A DNA stretch of 64,000 nt from Proluteimonas luteida. Lineage in GTDB: Bacteria > Pseudomonadota > Gammaproteobacteria > Xanthomonadales > Xanthomonadaceae. Below the pieces are notes generated by a model, which was not told the DNA's origin, did not search any database, and was given only the letters and a program-made list of their open reading frames with translations. Of this stretch, positions 42,332 to 53,600 are shown one piece after another; the first letter of the stretch is position 1; each line of letters starts with the position of its first letter. The stretch covers positions 281,491 to 345,490 of the forward strand of contig NZ_JAIWPT010000002.1 of NCBI RefSeq assembly GCF_021191695.1. Reading direction: 5' to 3'. A program made the translations under genes and the position numbers.

Positions 42332-42721
42332 AGTTGCTGCCCGTCCGCAGGAGCGGCCCGTGGCCGCGACCGGGCCGCGCCGGATGCACACCCAGGCCTG
42401 CGGGAGCGATCGATCGGGCGCTCCCGATTCAACCGGCGGCACATCGACCACAGTCATCGCGCCCGCTGCGCGGGCGTCGGCGCCGACAGCTGCGTCGGCA
42501 CGAAAGCCGCGCGGCATGTGTTGGGTCGCGGCAGCCTGTCCACTGTACAGCCACGCTTGCGGACGACGCCCGGCCCGGGCCGGCGCGCCGCTTCCGCCCC
42601 GCCAGCCATGCGCCACGTCGCGTGCCCCATATCGCACGCCCCATTTCGCGTGCTTCACTCCAAGTGCCTCATTCTGTGCACTTGACTCCGTATGTTCCCG
42701 CCAGCCCCGAGATCCCCCGGC
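42332..42721. other. Intergenic region with inverted repeats
   Basis: 390 bases without a gene. It holds GGCCCGTGGCCGCGACCGGGCC-type repeat sequence near 42355 (an intergenic element common in Xanthomonadaceae), a hairpin near 42395 (GAGCGATCGATCGGGCGCTC) and an AAGTGC/GCACTT inverted repeat at 42662-42683 close to the MFS gene. Confidence 0.45.
42662..42683. promoter_or_regulatory. Possible operator: AAGTGC-N10-GCACTT
   Basis: Six-base inverted repeat 39 bases before the MFS start codon, overlapping a TTGACT. It may be a regulator site for the exporter, but there is no second copy to support it. Confidence 0.25.
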
Positions 42722-44002
42722 ATGTCACAAGCCCTCCCCACGAACCGGCGCGCGTGGAGCGGCGTCTACGCACTGGCCCTGGCGGCCTTCATCTTCAACA
42801 CCAGCGAGTTCGTCCCGGTCGGACTGCTGAGCGACATCGCCGCCGGCTTCGACATGCCGGTCACCCGGGTCGGGCTGATGCTGACGATCTATGCCTGGGT
42901 CGTCGCGCTGACCTCGCTTCCGTTCATGCTGATGACCCGCGCGATCGAGCGCCGGCGCCTGTTGATGGGCACGCTGGCGCTGTTCATCGCCGCCCACGTG
43001 GTCTGCGGCACGGCCCAGAGCTTCGCCGTGCTGGTGGCCGGGCGCATCGGCATCGCGTTCTCGCATGCGGTGTTCTGGTCGATCACCGCCTCGCTGGCGG
43101 TGCGCGCCGCGCCGCCGGGCAAGCAGGCGCAGGCGCTGGGCCTGCTGGCGGCCGGCACCTCGATCGCGATGGTGCTGGGCATCCCGACCGGGCACGTGAT
43201 CGGCGATCTGATCGGCTGGCGCACCACCTTCCTGGCGATCGGCGCGGTCGCGGCGCTGGTGATGGTCGCGCTGCGCCTGCTGCTGCCGCCGCTGCCGTCG
43301 CAGAACGTCGGTTCGCTGGCCAGCCTGCCGCTGCTGTTCCGGCGCAAGGTGCTGGTCGCGCTGTACCTGCTGACCATCGCGGTGGTGACCGGCCACTTCA
43401 CCGCCTACAGCTACATCGAACCCTACGCGCAGACCGTGGCCGGCCTGTCGTCGAAGGACACCACGATCCTGCTGCTGGTGTTCGGCGGCATGGGCATCCC
43501 CGGCACGATCCTGTTCGGGCGCTGGTACGCGCGCCACTCCAATCCGATCTTCGTCGGCGCGATCGCGATGATCGCGCTGAGCCTGCTGTTGCTGGCCACG
43601 GCCAGCCACCACCACTGGACCCTGATCGCCCTGTGCGCGCTGTGGGGCCCGGCGATCCTGGTGTTCGGCCTGGCGATGCAGGCGCGCGTGCTGGAACGCG
43701 CGCCGGAGGCCACCGACGTGGCGATGGCGATCTACTCGGCGATCTACAACGTCGGCATCGGCGGCGGCGCCCTGCTCGGCAGCCAGGTCAGCGAGCGCAT
43801 CGCACTGCGCGACGTCGGCACCGTCGGCGCCGCACTGGTGGTGGTCGGCCTGCTGATCGCCTTCTGGATCGTGCTGCGACGCCCCGACGTCGGCCTGCCG
43901 GTCGCCCCCGGCGAGCCGCGCCCGCACCCCGACGCACCGCCGGGCGCTTGGCGGCGCTGGCGGGAGCGGCATGCGGCGCGGCGCGACGGGGCCCAGGTCT
44001 GA
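42722..44002 (+). CDS. MFS sugar-efflux transporter (SotB-like)
   Basis: 426 residues, 12 transmembrane helices. It begins [20 protein letters not shown] and has [20 protein letters not shown] and [18 protein letters not shown], all typical of the SotB/YdeA group that exports arabinose and related compounds. The C-terminal tail is cytoplasmic and Arg/Pro-rich. The ATG at 42722 was chosen over one 30 bases upstream because the family start fits. Confidence 0.9.
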   Translation: MSQALPTNRRAWSGVYALALAAFIFNTSEFVPVGLLSDIAAGFDMPVTRVGLMLTIYAWVVALTSLPFMLMTRAIERRRLLMGTLALFIAAHVVCGTAQSFAVLVAGRIGIAFSHAVFWSITASLAVRAAPPGKQAQALGLLAAGTSIAMVLGIPTGHVIGDLIGWRTTFLAIGAVAALVMVALRLLLPPLPSQNVGSLASLPLLFRRKVLVALYLLTIAVVTGHFTAYSYIEPYAQTVAGLSSKDTTILLLVFGGMGIPGTILFGRWYARHSNPIFVGAIAMIALSLLLLATASHHHWTLIALCALWGPAILVFGLAMQARVLERAPEATDVAMAIYSAIYNVGIGGGALLGSQVSERIALRDVGTVGAALVVVGLLIAFWIVLRRPDVGLPVAPGEPRPHPDAPPGAWRRWRERHAARRDGAQV

Positions 44003-44201
44003 CGGCATGTCTTGCATTGGGCTGGATGCACGAATAACTCACCTGACACCGTTATTCCTGCGATCAAATGATCGCTGACAGCATAAAACGCTGGAAAACC
44101 TCAGAACCTGACCACGTCATGCACCACCGATCCAGCACCAAATCCGCACGACGCACCCAGAAAGTCATTCACGGATTCGCCGGCAGCCGAGCCCCGGCAA
44201 A
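44003..44201. other. Lower-GC intergenic patch
   Basis: 199 bases clearly richer in A/T than the flanks (GATCAAATGATCGCTGACAG). It contains no gene that I can support and separates the exporter from the orphan toxin-like ORF. It may be foreign or decayed DNA. Confidence 0.4.
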
Positions 44202-44672
44202 CTAGCGCGTATTAATGAAGGGCGTGGCGCTGATGGTGACGCGCGGGTTGATCTTCTGGTCCGCCACCTCGATGCCGGCTTCGAAAATCCTGCGGGTCAA
44301 GCCCCCCTTCACGGCATCGACGCGGTACTGGATCTCCTTGAGCCGCAGCGTCCGGGGGTGGGTGGCGGTCACCGTGGTGAGCCAGAGCTCGACATCCGGC
44401 GGTTTCAGCTCGAAGAGCTCCCGCAGGTAGCGCTCTATTCCCAGGCGCTGGAACTGCTGGTTGACCTCCTCAGGTGCGTAGCGGATGGCGTGCGGGCTCT
44501 CGAATCCCGTGCCGTTGCCTTGGCTGTGGGCGCGCTGCCAGCCGGCAAGCCCGACCTCGATTCCCGGGAACAACTGCTTCTCGAACCCCAGCCTGCCAGG
44601 CGCGGGACGCATGCGGCTTTGAATGACCGTGGCGCCCAGTGCGTCCTTGAACGTGCGTTCGATGGGTATCAC
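44202..44672 (-). CDS. Polymorphic-toxin-like C-terminal domain protein (orphan)
   Basis: 156 residues from a GTG at 44672. A strong ribosome binding site (AAGGAGG) lies 5 bases before it, which is why I prefer it to the ATG at 44729. Conserved-looking blocks are WQRAHSQGNGTGFESPHAI, APEEVNQQFQRLGIERYLR and ELWLTTVTATHPRTLRLKEI. From memory these resemble the tip domain annotated as polymorphic toxin type 4, normally the C-terminus of a large secreted toxin. Here it stands alone, with no delivery domain, signal peptide or clear immunity gene, so it may be a displaced toxin cassette. The domain name is uncertain. Confidence 0.6.
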   Translation of the reverse strand: MIPIERTFKDALGATVIQSRMRPAPGRLGFEKQLFPGIEVGLAGWQRAHSQGNGTGFESPHAIRYAPEEVNQQFQRLGIERYLRELFELKPPDVELWLTTVTATHPRTLRLKEIQYRVDAVKGGLTRRIFEAGIEVADQKINPRVTISATPFINTR

Positions 44673-47523
<2,851 letters not shown>

Positions 47524-47639
47524 CGGCACGGCCCGGCTCGGGGCGGGTTCCGGCAGCCGGCGCGTTATCCTGCCAGTGTCGCGACACGCATCAGATGCCG
47601 CCCTCCACCGCCGCAGACAGGAACGCCGCCTTGTCCAGC

Positions 47640-48149
47640 ATGCCGTCGTCCGGACCGTCCACGCCCCCACCCCTGCCGCCCACGCCGCCGCAGGCCGCAT
47701 CGTCGCCGCCACCTCCGCGCGGCTGGTGGCAGCGGCACTGGAAGTGGGCCATGCCGTTGACGGTGGTCGTCGCCTTCGCGGTGGTGGCCGGCGGCGTCGG
47801 CACGCTGGTGCTGGGCGTGCGCACGTCGATGCGCTCGTCGGAGGTCTACACCGGCGCGGTCGCACAGGCGCGGGCGCACCCCGGCGTGATCGCCGCGCTG
47901 GGGGAGCCGATCGAGGAAGGCTTCATGCCGTTCGGTTCCGTCGACAAGTCGAGCAGCGATGGCGGCTCGGGCAAGGCCGACCTGATGATCACGCTGATCG
48001 GACCGAAGGGACGCGGCATGCTGAGCGTCGATGCCAGCCGCTCGCAACGGCAATGGACGTACCGTAACCTGCTGTTCGTGGGTCAGGACCAGAAGATCGT
48101 CTGGCTGGTCCAGAACGGCGAACCGGTCGCGCCCGACGCCGTGCCGTGA
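47640..48149 (+). CDS. Coa1-like single-span membrane protein
   Basis: 169 residues from the ATG at 47640 (an ATG at 47595 is also in frame). A proline-rich N-terminus (PPPLPPTPP), one transmembrane helix at about residues 38-60, then a small extracytoplasmic domain: SSEVYTGAVAQARAHPGVIA, ALGEPIEEGFMPFG and GKADLMITLIGPKGRGML. This matches the cytochrome-oxidase-assembly-factor-1-like family of bacteria. Function in bacteria is not established. It lies 116 bases after the DPP IV gene. Confidence 0.75.
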   Translation: MPSSGPSTPPPLPPTPPQAASSPPPPRGWWQRHWKWAMPLTVVVAFAVVAGGVGTLVLGVRTSMRSSEVYTGAVAQARAHPGVIAALGEPIEEGFMPFGSVDKSSSDGGSGKADLMITLIGPKGRGMLSVDASRSQRQWTYRNLLFVGQDQKIVWLVQNGEPVAPDAVP

Positions 48150-48219
48150 CCAACGGCGCATTGCCTGCGCCCCCATCGCCGCCTACGGTTGCCCACCGAC
48201 CCGCGCATCCGGAGCCACC

Positions 48220-50049
48220 ATGAAACGTTCTGCCCCGAGGCCACCCGCCGCCAGACCGTTCGTCCTCGCGATCGCGCTGGCCCTGCCGCTGGCGGCCAGC
48301 GCCCACGGCAACGCCGCGCATACCGCCACCACCACCGGCGACACCGCGCCGGCCACGGCCCCGGCCTGGGTCGAACGCAGCAACCAGCTGGCGCAGATCC
48401 TGATCGACGCGCATGCCCCGTTCCGGCCCGAGTACGTGGGTTTCTTCGGTATCCCCGGCTACGACGACCAGGTCGCCGACCTCGGCCCGGACAACCCGCG
48501 CCGCTATCGCGAAGCGCTGTCGGGCGCGCGCGCGAAGCTGCAGACCCAACTGGAACTGGAACGCGCCCCCAACGTGCGCCAGGACCTGCAGATCCTGCTG
48601 GCCAGCATCGACCAGAGCATCGAGGGCAGCACGCTCGACGAGCGCTACTTGCTGCCGTGGTCCGACGCGCCGCAGCTGGTGTTCGGCGGCCTCAACAGCC
48701 TGCTGTCGGCGCAGACCCCGCCCGAACGCAGGGCCAGGGCGCTCGACCGACTGCAACGCTATGCCGGGCTGGCGGACGGCAGCACGCCGATCACGCAACT
48801 GGCGCGGCAGCGCTATGAAGAACGGCTGTCGGATCCGGACCTGCTGCCGCCGACCCGGCTGGAGGTCGAGCGATCGCTGGACAATGCCGACACCTACGTC
48901 GCCGGCATCCGCAAGCTGTTCGCCGACGCCGGCATTGCCGGCGCCGATGCCGACGCGGCGCTCGATGCGATCGACAGGGAGATCACCGAGTACGCCGCGT
49001 GGACCCGGGCCACCGTGCTGCCGCAGGCGCGCGAGGACACGCGGCTGCCGCCCGAGCTGTACGCGTTCGGGCTCAAGCAGTACGGCACCGACATCGACCC
49101 GCAGTTGCTGATGCAGCGCGCGCAGCTGGCCTACATGGAGATCCGCGCGCAGATGCAGCAGCTGGCGCCGCTGGTCGCCGCAGCCAACGGCATCGAGGCC
49201 CGCGACTATCGCGACGTGATCCGCGCGCTCAAGCGCGACGCGATTCCCGACGACCGGCTGGAAGCGAGCTACCGCGAGGTCATCGACGCGATCGACCCGA
49301 TCATCGAGGCCAATGCCATCGTCGACGTGCCTCGACGGCCGATGCAGATGCGGCTCGGCTCGGCCGCCGAATCGGCCGCCTCGCCAGGGCCGCACTTCCT
49401 ACCGGCGCCGCTGGTCGGCAACACAGGCCAGCAGGGCACGTTCGTGCTACCGCTGGGCAATCCCGGCGGCGACGGCGAGGGCAATGCCTACGACGACTTC
49501 AGTTACGCCGCGGCGCGCTGGACGCTGTCGGCGCACGAGGGCCGGCCCGGCCATGAGCTGCAGTTCACCGCGATGGTCGAGCGCGGCGTCTCGCTGGCGC
49601 GCTCGATGTTCGCGTTCAACTCGGTCAACGTCGAAGGCTGGGCGCTGTACGCCGAAGCCGAGCTGGTGCCCTACGAGCCGCTCGACGGCCAGTTGATCGC
49701 ACTGCAGTTCCGCCTGCTGCGCGCCGCGCGCGCGATGCTCGACCCGATGCTCAACCTGGGCCTGACCGACCGCGGGACCGCCGGCCGCCTGCTGGCCGAC
49801 GAGGTGGTGCTGTCGCCGGCGATGGTCCGCCAGGAGCTGGACCGTTACACCTTCACCATGCCCGGCCAGGCGACCAGCTACTTCTACGGCTATACCCGCA
49901 TCCTCGAGTTGCGCATGCGCACCGAACTGGCACTGGGCGAGAAGTTCGACCGGCGCGCGTTCAACAATTTCCTGCTCGACCAGGGCCTGCTGCCGCCCGA
50001 CCAGCTGGCCGAGGCGGTGGAGACGCAGTTCATTCCGGCGCAGCGCTGA
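48220..50049 (+). CDS. DUF885 family zinc carboxypeptidase-like protein
   Basis: 609 residues with a signal peptide (ALALPLAASA). Zinc site HEGRPGHE (H439, E440, H445 by position) and, 33 residues on, NVEGWALYAEA (E472), the expected third ligand of the HExxH-like DUF885 family. Members are periplasmic peptidases or carboxypeptidase relatives. It starts 70 bases after the Coa1-like gene and ends at the repeat array. Confidence 0.87.
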   Translation: MKRSAPRPPAARPFVLAIALALPLAASAHGNAAHTATTTGDTAPATAPAWVERSNQLAQILIDAHAPFRPEYVGFFGIPGYDDQVADLGPDNPRRYREALSGARAKLQTQLELERAPNVRQDLQILLASIDQSIEGSTLDERYLLPWSDAPQLVFGGLNSLLSAQTPPERRARALDRLQRYAGLADGSTPITQLARQRYEERLSDPDLLPPTRLEVERSLDNADTYVAGIRKLFADAGIAGADADAALDAIDREITEYAAWTRATVLPQAREDTRLPPELYAFGLKQYGTDIDPQLLMQRAQLAYMEIRAQMQQLAPLVAAANGIEARDYRDVIRALKRDAIPDDRLEASYREVIDAIDPIIEANAIVDVPRRPMQMRLGSAAESAASPGPHFLPAPLVGNTGQQGTFVLPLGNPGGDGEGNAYDDFSYAAARWTLSAHEGRPGHELQFTAMVERGVSLARSMFAFNSVNVEGWALYAEAELVPYEPLDGQLIALQFRLLRAARAMLDPMLNLGLTDRGTAGRLLADEVVLSPAMVRQELDRYTFTMPGQATSYFYGYTRILELRMRTELALGEKFDRRAFNNFLLDQGLLPPDQLAEAVETQFIPAQR

Positions 50050-50090
50050 CGCGGGACATCGCCTGCGCCGCCCGCACCCCTTTTCCACCC

Positions 50091-50690
50091 GCATCGCGGG
50101 TCGTGGCGGAACAGCGCCCTCATCCGCCCCTTCGGGGCACCTTCTCCCGGAGGGAGAAGGGTTCGCGACTGCCGGCAGCACTTTTTGCACGCAACGGGCG
50201 CGGGCATGCAGCCACTCTCCCTGCGGGAGAAAAGTTGGGGTGAGGGTCACGGCATCGCCTGCGTTCGCGGGGGGTCTCTCGCCCCTCGGCATCGCGGGTC
50301 GTGGCGGAACAGCGCCCTCATCCGCCCCTTCGGGGCACCTTCTCCCGGAGGGAGAAGGGTTCGCGACCGCCGGCAGCACTTTTTGCACGCAACGGGCGCG
50401 GCCATGCAGCCCCTCTCCCTGCGGGAGAGGGGTTGGGGTGAGGGGCACGGCATCGCCTGCGTTCGCGGGGGGGGGGGTCTCTCGCCCCCTCGGCATCGCG
50501 GGTCGTGGCGGAACAGCACCCTCATCCGCCCCTTCGGGGCACCTTCTCCCGGAGGGAGAAGGGTTCGCGACTGCCGGCAGCACGTCCTGCACGGCAGCAG
50601 CACCTTCCGTACGGGAACCGGCGCCGGCGTGCAGCCCCTCTCCCTGCGGGAGAGGGGTTGGGGTGAGGGGCACGGCATTGCCTGCGTTCA
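50091..50690. repeat. Three tandem copies of a ~200-bp unit between convergent genes
   Basis: Copies start at 50091, 50289 and 50493 (periods 198 and 204). Each has GCATCGCGGGTCGTGGCGGA, CCGCCCCTTCGGGGCACC, the hairpin CCTTCTCCC-GGAG-GGAGAAGG and CTCTCCCTGCGGGAGA followed by TTGGGGTGAGGG. These are the intergenic repeats seen widely in Xanthomonadaceae. The second unit carries an 11-G tract at 50467-50477. The array fills the gap between the DUF885 gene and the macroglobulin gene, and may end transcription from both sides. Confidence 0.88.
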
Positions 50691-53600
50691 GCGCGCATCC
50701 GCATCGATGACGATGCGCTGCGCCGCGGTGCGCGCGTTGCTGGCGCCGCCGTACATCAGCTCGGCAGTGGCCGGCGCGGCGAGGTAGTCGCCGGTGTTGC
50801 CGACGCGCGCGAAGTAATGCAGCACGTGTTCGCCGGGCGGCAGGTACTCCGCGTAGAAGCGCGGCGTGCGCGGATCCAGCCGGCGCGTGCCGAACCAGTG
50901 GCTGCCGGTACCCGAAACCCGTTCCAGGTCGAGCCCGGCCAGCGCGCCGAGCGCAAGGTCGGTGGGGCGCAGTCCGCCCGGCACCACGTCGGTCACGGCG
51001 ACGTAATGCCGCGGCGCGGCGGTGCGCACGGCCAGGATCACCCGCAGCCAGTCACCATCGCGCAGCCGCAGGCCGTCGATACCGGCCCAGGCGCCGTCCC
51101 GCAGCACCTCGTAGCGGCGCAGGATCGAGAAGCCGACCGCGGATTCGCGCGCCTGCCGCGCGTCCTCGAGGTAGTCGACCTCGGCGATGTAGCCGGCCGG
51201 GGTCGCGCCGCTGCCCTGCGGCGTCAGGCGCAGTGACCGTCCAGCCGGCACCGGCCCCTGCCAGTCGCTGCGGACCTCGCCGGGCGCAAGCGCCAGTCGC
51301 GTGGTCGTGCCGTCGTCGCCATCGATGGCGAGCGCGACTTCCGATGCGCCGCGCCGGCCGGCCAGGTCGCGCAGCGCCAGCAGGCAGGTCGCGCCGGTCT
51401 GGGTGTCGACCGCGCTCACGCCGCCGCCGTACAGGTCGCTCAGCCCCGCGATCAGCGCGCGGCGCGTGGCCGACTCGCCGGGGTGCGTGCGCAGCAGTCC
51501 GATCAGCGCGCACTGCTCGCGCATCGGCGATCCCATCCAGCGGTCGAGACCGCTACCGGCCTGCAGCACCCGCGTCTCGCCACGCGCCGGTGCCTGCGCC
51601 AGCAGCGTCGCGGTGGTGTCGGCGAGCGCCGGATGCCCGGCACGCGCCATCGCCCCGGTCAGCGCCAGCCGCGCGGGCATCGCCAGCTCCGCCCAGCGCA
51701 GGCGCAGCGCATCGAGCAGCGCGGGGTCGGCCGACGGCACCGCGGCGGCGGCCAGCGCCATCTCGTTGACGGCGGCCGCGTCGGCACGGTCGACCGGGCG
51801 CTGCAGCGTGCGTTCGAGTGCGCCGGTGGCGCGCGCGACGAGTTCGGCATCGACCGGATGCCCGAGTTCGCGCAGCAGGTCCAGCGCCTGCAGCGAGTAC
51901 GCGGTCAACGCGACCGGCGGCCGCGACGCGTTGCGGATCGCGCCGTCGTCGTCGGCGAAGAACCGGAAGCCGCCGCTGCCGTCCTGGAACACCGCGGCAT
52001 TGGCCAGCGCCTCGTCGACCGCAGCCTGCGCTTCCGGCCAGTCAGCGGTGTCGCCGCGTTCGATCGCCAGCGCCGCGGCGACCGCGCGGCTGAGGATCTG
52101 TTCCCAGCAGCGGTGCGGATACACCCGCAGGTCGCCGGTCCAGCGTTCGACGAGGCCGTCGATGCCGTGCACCAGCGCGATGTGCAGGCGTGCGTCGTGC
52201 GCGCCGTCCGGCAGCTGCGGCAGGTCCAGCGCCAGCGGCGCTTCGCCGAGCCAGCCGGCCTGCAGCCGGCGCCCGCGGATCGTCGGCGAGGCGACCTCGA
52301 TGTCCGCCGCGACCGCGTCGCCGCCGACGCTGCTGTCGGCCGCGGCCACCGCGCGCAGCCCACCCGGCGCCGCCGGTGCGATCTCCAGCGCGATGCCGGC
52401 CTGCCCGCGCGCGGCAAGGGCCACGGTGGATGTGGCCTGCGCCGGCGGCGCGAGGCCGTCGACGCGCAGTTCGGCCGTCGCGTCCAGCGGCGTATCGCTA
52501 CCCTGCCGCAGGTTGGCCGCCAGCCGCGCGCGGTCGCCCGGATACAAGCGCACCGGCGTCTGCAGCCGCACTTCCAGCGGCAGCCCGGCCTCGAGCGTGG
52601 CCTCGGCGACGTGGAAACCGTCGTCGGCGTCGCTGCTCCACGCGACCGCGCGCCAGCGCGTCAGGTTGTCCGGCAGCGCAAGCGCGATCTCGCGGGTCTC
52701 GCCCGGTGCCAGCCGCAGCACCGGCAGCCACAGCGCGGTGTCGGCGAAGCGCGTGCGCAGCCGTGCCAGCGCGTACAGCGGGTCACCCGGTGCTTGCAGC
52801 GATGGCGGCTGTTCATGGGGCGCGTGCGGTGGCTGCGCGCCCTCGCCCTGCGCCTTTTCCGGGTCGATGCGCGAGCCGGTGACCTGCACGCGGTCCAGCG
52901 ACGCGCCGCCCTCGACGCTCGCGCCGATGTCCATGGCCGGCGCCGGTGGGGCCGGCGGCGCGGGTGCGCCAGCCGCGTACGCATCGTCGAACATCACCGG
53001 CACCTCGCAACGCGCCTGCGCCGCGGCGTCGACATAGGCCGCGCAGTCCTCGTCCGGCGCGGGGTCGCCATCGCGCCACGGCAGCCGCCGGGTCCACGGC
53101 GACGACGACGCCCAGTCCGCGAACGACGCGCTGCCCAGCCGTTCCTGCCAGCGCCAGTCGCGGCCCAGCCACTGCGGCCCCTGCGGATCGGTGTAGGACA
53201 GGTAATCGGCGGCCAGCGCACGCAGCGCGTCGTCGACCACCGCCAGCGCCACGTCGCGCGGCGCGTCGCCGGTATTGCGCAGCACCAGCGTGCGCGCCTG
53301 GCCCGGTGCCGCGGTGGGCGCATCGAACGCGAGTTCCAGCGGCGCGGCGGGACCGGACTGCGGCAACGGCAGCTCGACATCGAGCTCGAGCAGTGGCGCC
53401 GGACTGCGCCAGCCGTCCTGGACCGCCGCGGGCGCCGCGTTGCGGACGAAGGCGTGCAGGGTCGGCGTGCCACGCCAGGCGGGATCGGTCGGCAGGCCGA
53501 TGCCGGCGACATTGCCGTCGACCGTCTCGACCCGGTGGCCGACGATGGCATCGCCGCTGGCGAACACGAACAGCACCCGCACGCGGGCGTGCGGCTGGCG

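Noticed and set aside
50091..50690. CRISPR array
   Set aside because: The units are about 200 bases long and near identical throughout, with no short repeat/unique spacer pattern and no cas genes.
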